A program made the translations under genes and the position numbers. 64,000 bases of DNA from Ignelater luminosus (Eukaryota > Arthropoda > Insecta > Coleoptera > Elateridae). Below the pieces are notes generated by a model. It saw nothing but the letters and a program-made list of their open reading frames with translations, had not been told where the DNA came from and made no database searches. Location of the stretch: the NCBI GenBank assembly GCA_011009095.1, contig VTPC01090568.1, forward strand, positions 1 through 64,000, read 5' to 3'. This document shows positions 23,673 through 36,042 of this stretch, piece by piece (position 1 is the first letter of the stretch; each line of letters starts with the position of its first letter).

Positions 23673-26061
23673 GATGAAAAGAATTTTTAAATGCGGATCT
23701 TCGTTCTATGCAATCTTCCTCTGTCACATTTTTCTATATTCTTATACAAGTAAGGAATTTATGATTTTTGATTTATTTTGGTTTTGATTTATTAAAGCCT
23801 TCAACTTGTCAACCCCCAATAAAACCAATTTTGTATTATCGACTTTATTTACCCTTAATTAATTTCTTCACTGTATTTCTGTTTTATAGTTTTTTGAACT
23901 TAAATAAAACAAAAGTATTTTAAATTTCATTTCATACAAAAACGTGCCTTTTTCCAAACTGTGTTCTGTGCGTATGGAATGTGCATGTAATTTATTCCAC
24001 TTTCTCTTGTTTGTGCTTTTGAGAATAAACATATTCCCTGAAATCTACATCAGCGTAAACTTTCTATTTATGCAATTAAATTATAAATATACCTCTCGTC
24101 CTTTTACCTTTATATATCCCAGTTTAAAACAAACAATGCAGCTAAAGGAATTTTCTCGTATAATTCTGTTGTTTGTACAACAACGTTCTGAAAATTCCGA
24201 TTTCGCTGCTGTTGTTTTAGATTTATATAAATTGTGCTTATGAGTCTCGTCAGATTTGTGTCCCAGTTTTGATAAATTTATTCTTTTATAGTCAAATGCA
24301 TTCGTTCATTTGTAAAAAGGAACAAAACCCTAATAATTACTTTTATGGTCGCTTCTCGAGCGTATTTATTTAGTGGTGATGCCGTTTGGAGTTGAAGGTT
24401 CTAATAAAACTAGGAACAATTTACTTAAACAACCCCCGCTATAAACCTTCCATATTTTAGAAATATTCAAGAAAGAATTTAGAAAACGGCGGGAACTCGG
24501 AAAATAAGCCGAAAAAATATGCCAACCGATAATTTACTTAAAAGTGCATATTTTATCCGAAGAATACCCTTAAAGAAAGCGTAAATTACTATAAAGAACG
24601 GAGAAAACTCCGCCTTAGCAGTTTCTTTTTTAATTTAAAACAAAATAAAGGCAAGGTACGCACGCTATTTATGTAGCGCTAGATGTAGTATATCAAGAAG
24701 CGAGCATTTTTATCATCGTCAAGTGCTCCCTGCATGTACTGTCTAATAAATTTTGCCGAGACTTGAGCGAAACTGACGGCACGAAGTTTAGAAACCGCGG
24801 TGGAGATTAGCGGCTTGAATTCCCAAGCGGACCGTCATTTGCTATCGCGGCTCGTAGAGTCCAGCCAGGATGATGAGAAAGGATGTAAGGGTTATGGAGG
24901 TTGAACTTAAGGGAAACTTGAAAAGATTACTCCCGTCTTAAGCATACGCACGTAACGTAACGCTGACAAAAAGAAGAACAAATTGCTCTATCCACATACT
25001 TTTCCGCCTACGTTTATTAAGGTAAAACGTGCTCCTTTTTACGATGGCGAAACTTTTTTTTATTTCTTTTTTATTCCCGAACTGCAATACTAGACGAAAA
25101 TTGGAGGCATTATGTGCATAAAATGACGTATTAAGGGGTACTATAAAAGCTGAATATTCACGTTTGTAAAAGTAGACTGTCGTGAGATTTCTTGAATAGC
25201 ACAATTCGGTAGGATAAGGGGTATTAACTAGCTTAACTTATTATTTACACTGTAAAGCAGCTCTGTGTTTATCATAACCCAAACATACTTTAGGTACAAT
25301 CCTATAAATAAATCAACATCTAACATAAACACAAACATGTACAAAGTCTCTGCGAGTACATGTTAACACAATACGTTTCAACCTCGGCATACCCCAAAAA
25401 CTCTACAGAATTAGTATTTAGGAAAACAACTCTCCATTTTGTAAATACATATTAGGCCCTTTTGTGCTCGGAAATTTAAACGAGTATTCAAAACAGAAAA
25501 AACAAAAGAGCAATTAAAAAATACAGCAAGAATGCAAATTAAGTTTTTGTAAAGAATTTTAAAAACAAACTTTGTACAGATAAACGAAATACAAAAGCAA
25601 ACACTTCATACAACGTTTTCATTTTGGGAAGTTTACTTTTGCATTCACAAAAATTTAAAATAAAAATTATGTCCAAGTTTTTAAAATGCGTTTGTTTTTA
25701 TTTCTTGTTAGCTAGTTCGTTCTAATTTGATGCGAAAAAGAAAGTTCTAATTTATGCAGATTACTGAAATCGCGGGAAACAATTTTAACTTTTCTAAAAA
25801 AGTTTTTCTTTTATATTTTGAATTTTACCTCAACAAAGGTTGCACTTATTCTGATGATTTTAATCTTTTCACATTTGGATGACTTCAAAGCTTAAACGAG
25901 TTTTGTAGCATCCATTCTGTATTTCACTCGTTACTTTCAGATGTAACATTTTTAAGGATTATGCAGAAAATCTACATTTTACAGTTTAAATTGCTGATAC
26001 GGAGTCTACATCGGCAAGGAAACGTTCTATTTTTAAGGTTCTTAGTTTTTGCCTCACACTA
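23673..26061. other. AT-rich DNA with a GC-richer island
   Basis: No gene is supported. At about 24690-24910 the composition becomes balanced, and both strands have 25-40 codon open stretches without any recognised motif. An 88-codon minus-strand frame at 24938-25204 begins inside the drop back to AT-rich DNA and has no domain. The island could be a conserved non-coding element, a promoter or an exon. Confidence 0.4.
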
Positions 26062-26370
26062 TACAGGGTGTTACAAATTCGAGTAGTTGTATGGGGATCT
26101 CAAAAACCGTAAGAGATATGAATTTGCGCATTTATGTGCCTAACAACATACCGTTTAAAAAGTTAAAAAATTTTGAATACTTCCGAAGATATCCGGAAAA
26201 AACCAAAATAATAATTTCTCGTTTTTAATTTCTTACGTCTTTGTTTTCATATTTATTTAAAAACTAATAGCACATTATTAAAGCACTTTTTCATGTTCTT
26301 TAAAACTGTGTAATTATTTTTTAAGTACGACGTTTCGTATTTCAGATATCATCATCAGGTCAATTTTTTT
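26062..26370 (+). mobile_element. One arm of a mariner-type long-TIR element
   Basis: Begins TACAGGGTGTTAC after a TA. About 155-180 bp in it has a TTTCTCG...TTTTTA stretch, and about 270-300 bp in an ACGTTTCGTATTTCAGATAT piece followed by CATCATCAGG. The same order (terminal TACAGxGTGT, TTTCTCGATTTT, then ACGTTTCGG and CATCATCA) is found in each arm of the foldback element at 13588-14603, so the two are related families. No second arm was found downstream; the copy is truncated or its far end is too diverged to see. Confidence 0.55.
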
Positions 26371-26790
26371 CAATACGGACCTGGATTTCTCTTTACGTTT
26401 TTGTCGAAAACTGGTTTTCAAATGTATAATCCCATATTATTTTTAAAAACAACTGCGTTTTGTAGTAAAGAAAATGATGCTTCTTTTATCGTCCAAGTTT
26501 TTGCTAGTACATAGTACATAATTTCGTGAAATATCATGCGATCATGAAAATTTCAGTTTCCAGTAGCATATAAAAAGGTCATGTCTTAGCTGATTTCATT
26601 TTCAGTAAAATTAATACCCGTCTTCTGTCTGCCACGTTTTGGTTTCTTTAATAGAAGCGAAGAATCTAATACCACAACAGTAGTATTGTGATCAGGTGTC
26701 AAAAGTACAATTAAGCAGTTGTAAAGAGGTAAAATGTTACATTTATTACAGTAATATAAGTGATATCTCTAGTTTGATTTAGCAGCACCA
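26371..26790. other. AT-rich spacer before a transposase fossil
   Basis: No gene recognised. It may include the 5' untranslated part of the downstream fossil, but no terminal repeat could be found. Confidence 0.35.
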
Positions 26791-27935
26791 GACATGGAAA
26801 TTAGCTAACAGGACTTTGATAGCGATGATTCAGTGGTTGATGCTAATTCTAATGGACCATTCAACTAATGAGAAAGAATCTACAAAAGAGCACGGAAAAA
26901 CGAGAGTAATGAAACAACACATAAAACAAGAAACACGAAACTCTAAAAATGGAAACGTGGGGAAGGAATATGTAAAATCTAAGAGAAATTTAAGTCTTGA
27001 ATATATTTGTTCTAGAGGTAATAAGAAGAATGCAATGGCAATGAAAAAACCGTGTTGAGAAACTAAATGTAGACTCAAATGTAGTCTTAGATTCTCTACT
27101 GATGAAAGCAAAAACATTTTCGAGTCATATTGGAAATTAGAAGATATTAGTGTACAGCGTAATACCTTGAATCATTGTGCATCAGCTATAAATCCCGTTT
27201 AACGCAATTCAAACCTAGTAGTATTCGATCAAAAACTTTAAAATGTGTGTTTCATGGAGGTTCTCAAGCAGTTTAGGTTTGCAAAACTTGTTTTAAGAAC
27301 ACTGTAAGTGTATTCACAAAGACAAAAAAAGCACTGATAATAAATTTGTAGGGCTGGACAGAAGAAGTAAACATAGAAGACAAAGCGGTTACACAAAAGT
27401 ATACTGCAAAACAAGACATTACACTGCATGCTTTTCTAAAATGAGTTCACATTACTACCGGGCTCAAAGTAATAATAAGTATTTAGACGACAGCTTAAAT
27501 ATTGGACAAATGTACAGACTCCATTGAAAAAATGTCTTCAAGACGGTAAAGAATTTATAAAATATTCCATGTATGCTAACATAGTTAACACAGAAGCCAA
27601 TATTGTTCCAAAGAAGGACCAGTAAGGGATAAGTGAAAATTATAAGAACTCTGAAGAACAAAAAAGTAATTGTTGAAACATACAAAAATAATATTAAGCA
27701 AAAAAAAAAGAAAAGATATTGCAAATGAAATTGTAGAGTAAACTGCCTTAATCTTCAGGCTATTCTTTCATGTCCATGTGGAGATATCAACAGTTTCTAC
27801 TATAAGAAGAAACTTGCTACTTACAATTTTACAATGTTTGATATTAAAAATAAACTTGGATATGAAATACTTGCTAAAAGGAGAGCTAATGAAATCTCAA
27901 GTTTTTTTTGTAGCACTTTGTACTTAATGAGGTGA
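26791..27935 (+). pseudogene. Transposase-like gene fossil, 5' part
   Basis: This matches a widespread insect family of transposon-derived proteins that I know only as uncharacterised. Frames in order: an acidic N-terminus (DFDSDDSVVDANSNG), basic GKEYVKSKRNLSLEYICSRG, CRLKCSLRFSTDESKNIFES with a downstream YWKL (family: Cys-rich followed by FxxYWxL), and at about 27750-27930 LSCPCGDINSFYYKKKLATY followed by NFTMFDIKNK and RRANEISS, a typical block near the first catalytic region. The frame then breaks where the family expects a YSDxCxGQN motif, just before an inserted mariner-type end at 27986. Several frame changes and a possible deletion lie between 27.1 and 27.7 kb. The C-terminal part is found again at 30.05-30.71 kb. 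Confidence 0.7.
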
Positions 27936-27985
27936 AACCGACAACATAATTTTCTACTACTATAGAACCAAAATCATCTGTGTTA

Positions 27986-28590
27986 TACAGGGTGTCCAAA
28001 TGTATTACACCGAAGACTCTGGACTGTAGGTTTGGCGGATTAAATACAGACGATTTATCAAAAACAAGGTAAGTAAAAAGTTGTTAGTCTTCGAGTTATA
28101 GCGCTTCAAAGTTGGTGGAAAAAATGGTTATTTTTTTACTGTGTCCAAATGAATCAATGAATCTTCTTAAAACTTGGTATGTTATTAGGTGCCAATAAAG
28201 TGGTCTTTATGCTAAAATATCGTCGAAATTTACAAATCGCATCACAAGTTTTTATGAATATGGTTCTTTTGAAAAGCTCACAACTTTTTGTACAGCCAAC
28301 ATTTTGTGAATTTGAATGAAGCGAACATATCAAAGCATTCTTAGTTTATAAAAGATTTCCTCTCTTGCAATTCTTTCGTAAACTTGACCATTTTCGAGAA
28401 ACTCGAGATTTTTTAAAACACCCAATTCCGCGTTATTTACGTTACTAATACAAAATATCCGAGGTGGCGGAAAAACACGACGCATTTTTGTTGAAACAAA
28501 TGCAGCTAGTATGTTGCTTATAATAGCCAGGTTTTGGCTAATCTATTAAAATCCCCAGTTTCTGTCTTAACCTTTCTGCACTTCCTTCTT
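27986..28590 (+). mobile_element. Mariner-type element end, inserted in the fossil
   Basis: Starts TACAGGGTGTCCAAATG after a TA (27984-27985), like the other mariner-type ends in the window. The following ~600 bp reads as the non-coding subterminal sequence of such elements and includes a second copy of GTGTCCAAATG at about 28142. No opposite end was identified, so the right limit is where the opposite-strand transposase fossil becomes readable. Its position explains part of the break in the surrounding fossil. Confidence 0.5.
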
Positions 28591-28599
28591 TCTAGTTGC

Positions 28600-29720
28600 T
28601 ACTGTGTTATTATTTAGGCCTCTTGCTTGATACGTTTTTGAATCTGTTCTGTAGTTGATGAGTAAAGAACACCTCATAAGTCTGATCCAAGAGTATAGAA
28701 CTTAAAGACCAAAACTATAATGCTCTGTTGCAAACTTTTTGCTGTACACTTTTCCCAAATCGTTCATTTCATGTGACTTGGCCTGACATATGGGTATTCG
28801 TCAACGAGTTTCAAATTTTTACATTAACCATATCAACAACATTTTGTAGTTAATTACATTTTCAGATATTGTTGTAGCAGCAAATTCACTTATTTGCTTC
28901 TGTATTAAAGAAGTTTCTTTTTATATAATTTCTTTCAACTCTTTCGCAAAAATTAATTTATTTACCCAGCAATCTCTCGTGAAAGATGGATTTTGCCACA
29001 CTGTAGTTTTTTTTTGGTTAGATTTAATTTGGAAGTATAACTGATAAGACACAAATGATATTATAAACATTGAAGAGTCTTGCTGATTTTCCTCTACAAA
29101 TCTTTGTTTTTTGACCAAAGCTGCCATCACAACCCCACTTACATATCATTGTAAATGATTTTCTTTCATTTGATAACGTTTGCAACACTGCTCTGGTGGA
29201 GCAAATGCGTTGTGTTCTTAGATCAAGGATGCACTACAATTTTATTTCGGTGGAATTTTGCTTCCAAAATCTTGTTCCATGATGGATAAATGTTAGCATT
29301 ACAAGACTGTAATGTAAATCTTACTAAGAAGTATTGATGTTTACTAAGCTTCGCATTTATAATTAAAGCTAATGACTACTCTTCAGTAAGTTTGACAGGT
29401 CGATCTTCAGTACTAGTCCAATTTTTATATGCACGTCTATGTCATTGTGCTCTTTTTGGAGATGTGGATGTAACGTCTTGCAAAACGGACGCAGCTGAAT
29501 GCTTACAAATTTTTCTTAATTAAATATTAATTGCAAGCGCTTACTCTTTCTGTTGAGGTTTCCTCTGCCAGCTGCCTTGTTCGCATTTGCTTCGCCCGTA
29601 TTCCATATCCTTCTAAGCTTATTTATTAGAAGTACTTGAGATATCCTTGTTGCTGCTAACTAACTCTAACTAAGTCTTTGTTTAACCATACCTTGTGTTT
29701 GGCTTTGAAAGTATTCACAT
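28600..29720 (-). pseudogene. Second transposase-like fossil, opposite orientation
   Basis: On the minus strand, from about 29720 down, frames in order give RPVKLTEE, LALIINAKLSKHQYFLV, ANIYPSWNKILEAK, a WGCDGSFGQ-like piece, SSMFIISFVSYQLYF, VWQNPSFTRDC, and near 28650 NYRTDSKTYQARG with KKEVQKG. This order matches another uncharacterised but common insect/cnidarian transposon-associated family (YPSYxxVLxAK, KWGCDGSSGQ, WQNPRPSSTRxCRPI, YRxDxKTWQARGxN). Breaks are frequent, so the copy is dead. I could not assign it to a named superfamily. It lies wholly inside the plus-strand fossil of 26.8-30.7 kb and is therefore younger than that copy. Confidence 0.65.
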
Positions 29721-30044
29721 TGCAGCTACAGGCTTTCCAAATTCTTCTAACATACCTTCATTTACATCTTTTTTCGATAAAACAAGTTGTTTAAGGCAGT
29801 TGAGCATTTCAGTCCTCTTTAAAGTTTGTACCACTACCATTGTACCACTCGGAAAATAGATCTGTTTCTACGGTAAGTAATGCTGCTATAGGAACAAATT
29901 TAGTGAACCGCGCTTACACGCACCTAATTTTTTGTATATTCTTTAAAATGTGTATCGTTATAATATGCATCTCCAACTCTTTATATTTCATCTTAGATTT
30001 TTGACTTTTTTCCTGCTAAATATGTAATCTAAACCAGTGCGACA

Positions 30045-30712
30045 TGGGCAAAAATTACACGGGTAATAAAGACAAGGAAAAAGTGGATTGGAAAAGAATA
30101 AATCTTACGGGCAGAAGAAGAGCCCAAATTCAATTTTTTGTAAGTACTCGTATGAAGAGAATAATTTCAAAGACATTTTAATAGTATATTATTCAACGAG
30201 CACATAATGCCCATTATGTGCGAGTCGAAATTCTTGAATATGTAGAAGTCAATGAAAGTAAACAATCTTCACAAAGAGAGTTTTAGACCTGGAATACAAG
30301 GATCCTCTGAAGACGATGTCCAATTTTTTTTTCTAACAATAAATAGTTTGAGATTATAACAATTGCTATTTTGTTTATATCTATAAATAGGCAACCGACC
30401 AAACACTGCTAGTGAATAAAATCCATATAATTCACTAGTGTTTTATGAGTATGGTTATATCCCTATGGTTACGCGTATAACGACAATATTATTGAAGAGT
30501 CGTAGATAAAAGAATTAATTCTAAGGAATTCAAGGTCTAGAATAGAGTTACAGAAAGCGTACAAGAAACCACCACCGATAGATTCCTCAAAGAGGATACA
30601 CTTAATGGATCTTTGTAAAGAAAAAGCAATAAAGCAGGCATGCTAGTCGTTTCATGTAAATCTGCAAAACAGCAATACCTCTTTCTCCCCAGAAGATGAA
30701 GAACTGTAGTAA
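30045..30712 (+). pseudogene. Transposase-like gene fossil, 3' part
   Basis: This resumes the family that breaks off at 27935. TGNKDKEKVDWKRIN, then PNSIFCKYSYEENNFKDI, then after noisy sequence KAYKKPPPIDSSKRIHLMDL followed by CKEKAIKQ match the C-terminal half of the same family, which ends in a Lys-Lys-Pro-x-Pro-Ile ... Asp-Leu-Cys-Lys ... Phe-Tyr-x-Asn-Leu pattern. Orientation is the same as the 5' part. About 2.1 kb of other sequence separates the two, of which at least the mariner-type end and the reversed fossil are insertions; the family's central catalytic section is not seen and was probably deleted. Confidence 0.6.
30200..30221. repeat. Perfect 10-bp palindrome
   Basis: GCACATAATG, two bases, then its exact reverse complement CATTATGTGC. 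It lies inside the decayed 3' part of the transposase-like fossil, where no such structure is expected. Confidence 0.9.
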
Positions 30713-33700
30713 TTTCAATCTCAGAGATTTTTATCTTTTTTAAATGTTTTTCATCTTTATTATATCATATTTAAATGTTTAAAGTATCAGTTTTTATTTC
30801 AACGTACGTTTTGTTCCGTAAACAAGGAAAACATAAATACTTACGTTAATAAATGATTCCTTTTTTTCTCAAAAATCAAATTATACATAGCACACTTCTG
30901 TGTGATAAGTTTTAAAAGTTATTATATGTTTTATCTTTATTATTTCATAAACTTAACAATTCTATTAGATATCAAAATTCGATAAAATATCTTTATCTAA
31001 TTTTTGCTGTAAGTTGTAATAGGTTCAGGCGTCATGTACACAAAAGTTTACAAAAATCAATTATAAACTTTTAAAGTTATTCCACCCTCAAGATTCCTGA
31101 ATATATCAAAAATGCGTTTTCTAAAAAAAGATATTTTTTGAGTTGTTACAGTATAATCGACATAACAAAAAAATATCCGAAACCGGTTCTTTGGCTGTTA
31201 CAAAGTAAACTGTAATGAGTATACAATGATCTGGCTGTATGCAGCAATATTTCGGCACACGTCATTTAAAGAAAGGTTCTTACATTTTTTCTTTAAATTG
31301 CTAGTTTACTCCATTAATTAACTTAAAAATGTTGTACATTAATTGTTGATATTTTATTACTGTATTATTATATTATACATATGCACAAACTGCAAGTAAA
31401 ATTGTAAATTCTGAGTTTATCCTGTTTTACGCATTATAAAACTGTTACTGAAAGTTTTGGTTAAATACAGTTTCTAGTGTCAGTAAGGGTTAAATGAATT
31501 ATCCAGATCTAAAAGGACTAATGACTGTAGGTCTAGCTAATTTTACTTAAAACAATTACTGTAGTAATTAGAATACCAAACAAAAGTGTAACAAAGTCGA
31601 ATTTATGGCACATTACATACCTGAATATATTAACGTTTTTTTGTATTTATTTACTAGTAATAAACAAAAAAAAATGCTTCGTTTTTAATACGCCTTTAAT
31701 TTAGAGATCAAGATATAAACGAAAAGGACTCATTACATAAACCCATTCTATGTAAAATTGCAAGTTTGTTTAAGCAATTTAAATTACAAATAGATAATTT
31801 TCCCTAGAGAAACAGCTGCGAATTGTACTCTATTTGACTTTGGAAATTGTTCAGTAATGAGTGTTAGCGCCAAAAGTAAAATAAATTGGGGAGAAGTAAC
31901 CACAAACTCCGGGTCTTGCAAATCGCTTCCAATTACAACTTGAAAATTATGAGAACTCCTTAGATTTTGTGGATAAGTTTTCAACGCAACCTCTGCGAAC
32001 TTTATTCGAAAATCGCATTGAAGCATTGAATATAATTTGATGTTTTATAAATCTGTAATTTACTTTAAAATACATAAATAAAAGTTGCTTTTTGTTTAAG
32101 AGTTCTGGGTTCTTTTATTTAAAATACTTTTGATATTCTTACGTTTAATTAAAAGTAAATTTGGAGAAAATGAGAATTGGATACTCTTATAACCGGGACA
32201 GTTGTGTTTAGTAAATCGATTTTAGAACGAACTTTCCATATTTAATAATTTATTCCTAAGAAAAACGAAAATCTTGAAAACTGTACCTTAGAATAATATG
32301 AAATAAGAGCTGAAAGATGTATTTTTACGTTTTACATGAACGTTATTTTATATTTTTAGCAATTTTGGTTATATGAGAGATCTAATTCAATTTAACTGCT
32401 TTTATGAAATATCATAATTTATCATAGCAAAGTTTCTGATGTGGAAGTTAGATGTGTTGCTGTGAACTGGATAAATCACGTTTATGTGACAGATTTCGTG
32501 AGATAAATGTAAAACTGTAAGTGAAGGATCGTAATTTTCGTGTTGAATGCATTTTTGGAATGTTTATAAAATCACATACAATAATTACATTTTGCTGTGT
32601 AACGTCATAGCAGAATAATTTCATGGCGTTACCTCTTAATACCCAATCGTTATGTTAGCAAACTGAATGAATATTCAATAACTTATTTCATCTGCGTCCG
32701 TGCTCATGTTTTATCCTACTATTATTTCAGGTATTTAATAATTTACTCTAAAACAGCACTGAAATTTCAGTTATTAAATTCTTAGTGTTGTTTGAGTAAA
32801 TTGAAATAAATTCTTAAAATAAACTGGCATGCTTTAAATTTAAATTAAAAAAATAAATATCTTCAGTATCTTTAATTACAATGATTAAGTTGTGTTTCGC
32901 TGCCTACACCGCTAGAACCAAAATTTTGTATCCGTTGCATCCGTCGATAAAGTTAAAACAGTGTACGTTAAAAACGATTAGGAGAAATTGACTTGCATTG
33001 ATTCCAAAATGCTGTTATAGTTAAGTCTGCTTGAAATTGATGAACCACAACCTCATGCATGGAACGAGAAAGGTATAAGTTGCAAAGTTTCTCAATCAAC
33101 AAGCGACTGCAGACTGGTGGGAATTAGGAATATCTGAAACCAGGTCTCTATTAACTAGGGTAGTGCAAGCCAAAAAAATTAATCATAAGGAAATGGAAAC
33201 GGCCCTTCTTTAATTCATGCCATTTTAAATTGAAAGAGACTATCTTTTTTTACTACAGTCTTTCGGTTTTTCTGTTTTAATAGCTCAAAAATGTATAAAA
33301 TTGCCAAACCATAATATTGTTATGTAAGTGTCTATAATACCGTCCATGTAAGCTTTCAAGGAAAATTCAGTGTGCAATGAGAGCAAATAGTGTTAAGAAA
33401 CATATATAACCTAGAAAGTACTATAAATAAACCCCGTTTTCAAGCTTATAAGTAATGTTTTAAATCAAAAGATATTTCCCCAGATAAATTGGTCTTTTAG
33501 AGGTTTATGAGATTTCAATTAGGCATATCAGGGGTTGTATTTTTTTGACAAATCGAGCTATTCTATCTTCCAAAGACTATTACCAAGTTCTTTAAGAAAT
33601 ATCACATTTCTTCTTCTGTATTGAGTTATCAAGTTTTTTGCTTATAACCTGTTTAACATGACAACAATGAATTTACTTAATTATCGTTCCTTTCTACTGC

Positions 33701-36040
33701 CCGTTGACGCGAGCGTCGAGTATACTAAAGTTTAGGCCTTAATTAGGAGCGACTGTAAATTGGACAAAGATAACAAAACAATGAAACGTTCCGTTTGTGG
33801 TGAAACTCTCAACACACCAAGAAATATCAAAATGAAAAGTCAAATTCACACCAAAATCATATATAGATGCAGCACATTTCCTATGCGCGATGGAAAATTT
33901 AAATGTAGATTCGAAACTCACGTTAAAGTGAGCTTGGCCTGGGACAATGTTCCTAGTCGACATAATTCAAAGAAATTTAAACAAGTAAAATGCAACAAAG
34001 AATCACACGTGCACTAAAATAAACATTGTATCCACTAATTAGGTTAAAAAATAAACAATATATACCCAGTCTTGTTGAAATACCATAAAATTTTAAAATG
34101 ACGTTACAATATTGGTGCTGAAATCAACGACCTCGATTTTTGTTTTAATGTAACATCCAGTCATGGAAATACTCATTGGCAATGGTCCTGTGAGATTTAT
34201 ATACGATTATTTTTATCGGATATACCAGAATTGTGTGAGTGCCTGAATAAAAAAAATCTCTTCACTTATCGTCTTGTGAGGTAAACTTATTAACTCAAAA
34301 ACTTTGTCTAACTAAGTTGTTAGGATCGTGAAGGCTGCGACATCCTTGGCTTTAGTTACAAGAATTTATTAAATATTAGTGATATTTATTAGCACCAAAT
34401 CTTCTCATTAATAGAAAATCGTTGTAATAATAATTACTTTGTTTGGAAGATCTAACTGATAGTACTGAACATTCGACGACTATATAAAGTTGGGTGTTGA
34501 AGTGTACACCGACGTTTTGACGCTTAAATAATGTTTTGTGTGTAAACAAAGCACTCTTCTTGTGGATGATTTTGGGGCTGAAAATATGGAGGGTCACTGA
34601 CTACCCCGCATGCCGTTTAAATTCTGTAAACCAACAAAAGAATCCTGGTAGTCTTCTGTCTAGACCGAATAGCGACCAGTTGTTATTTACAAGGTGTTTG
34701 TAGATTACCAGCCTTATTTGTCATGTACTTTGTTAGTGTCGTACAATAAAATTAATTACGTTAATAGCCTTTGTAGGTAGATTTCATAGCAATTAGTATC
34801 CAAGGTTGAACTGCCTTAATTCAGAGTTATAATTTTTTAATAAACTAACGTTTTTGCTGTTGTTAATTGAAAGCTTTCGGCTTTTTTTATCTTTTGTTAA
34901 TTAATGTAAACCAAATAGTAAAATGTTTTCATATTGCTTTAAGAATTTTTATCTAAGAGGTCCTAAATTCATTATTGACCTCGTGGAAAATTTAATACTT
35001 TTATATCCATAATTTTGGTTATTATATATGTTTCGATTTGATTCATAAAACCAAGTGCTTCTATATTTATATTTTTTGCTTTTATTTATATATTTTAGCT
35101 TGTTCTTTGTGAACATTTTTTTTATTTTTGTTTTGTTTTTAGTTAAATAAATGAGAGCAAACACACTTTAGCATTTCATTTGGGTACTGTTTAGTAATTT
35201 CTTTTTTAGGAAAAGTATATATAAATGTGTGTTTATACAATGTTGTACACTTAATGTAAACCATGTGCTTGGATCAGTGTATGCCGCGCTGATTAAACCG
35301 TTTTCTTTTGTTTTAGAGCAAAATCTTAGATTGTATAATACGGCTTGGAGTGATTACTAATCCCGATCATCCTGAGTAAGTTTTGCAGTGTAACTTAGTT
35401 GTGCACACTGCTGTGACTTTGTTCAAGCAAGAGTATTAAGATTAGCTTAGTGTAATCCCTCTTGGTAAGTTTTAAGAGAGAGACCGAGTACAGAGTGTTC
35501 ACTGCTATCAAAGCGATTTACTTATATACAGAGCGTTCTCTGATGCGAAATCACACCAGTAATAATCTTGACTTGGCTTCTTTATTGAGTTTCTAACTCA
35601 ATTTGGGGTAAATTATCTGGGAACACTTCCATCTCCGACGTTCGAACTGCTGAGAGCAGGGATATTTGGGTATGCACGGGTAAAGGCCACTTTTTCCGGT
35701 TTTACCCGTGACAACATATGATTTTCCTTTTCGTCTGTCACTTTTGTTACCAACATTTTTCTGAATTAGTTTCCAAGAAAAAAAGAAAACCAAAGGAAAA
35801 TGCAGCTGTGGTATATTGCAGTGTTATTCCCTAGAAATCTAGATAATAGACAACTCTTACCATAAGTTAAATATTTATTCCAAGAAGTAAATAGATTAGT
35901 CTGGTGTAGAGACTGCTAGACGAGTGGTTTAAGGCTCGATTAACGTTTGGAGCTTACAGCTTTTATGGACGTTTTCTCCCGAAAAACCATGTATGATACA
36001 AGTAGCGAATGATAAAATCTTCAAAACACCTAAAAGATGC
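30713..36040. other. AT-rich DNA without a recognisable gene
   Basis: Over 5 kb with nothing I can name. Overlapping antisense frames at 33739-34017 (74 and 85 codons) have no motif. No terminal repeats, tandem arrays or tRNA-like sequence were seen. Confidence 0.5.
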
Positions 36041-36042
36041 TA

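Noticed and set aside
23464-23727. 87-codon minus-strand frame.
   Set aside because: It runs through the terminus of the mariner-type element and has no motif; a by-product of the element.
27464-27724. 86-codon minus-strand frame rich in Phe, Leu and Tyr.
   Set aside because: It is antisense to the Lys-rich decayed coding sequence of the transposase-like fossil, which explains its composition.
33739-34017. Two overlapping antisense frames of 74 and 85 codons.
   Set aside because: Neither has a recognisable domain, and mutual overlap on opposite strands argues that at least one is chance.
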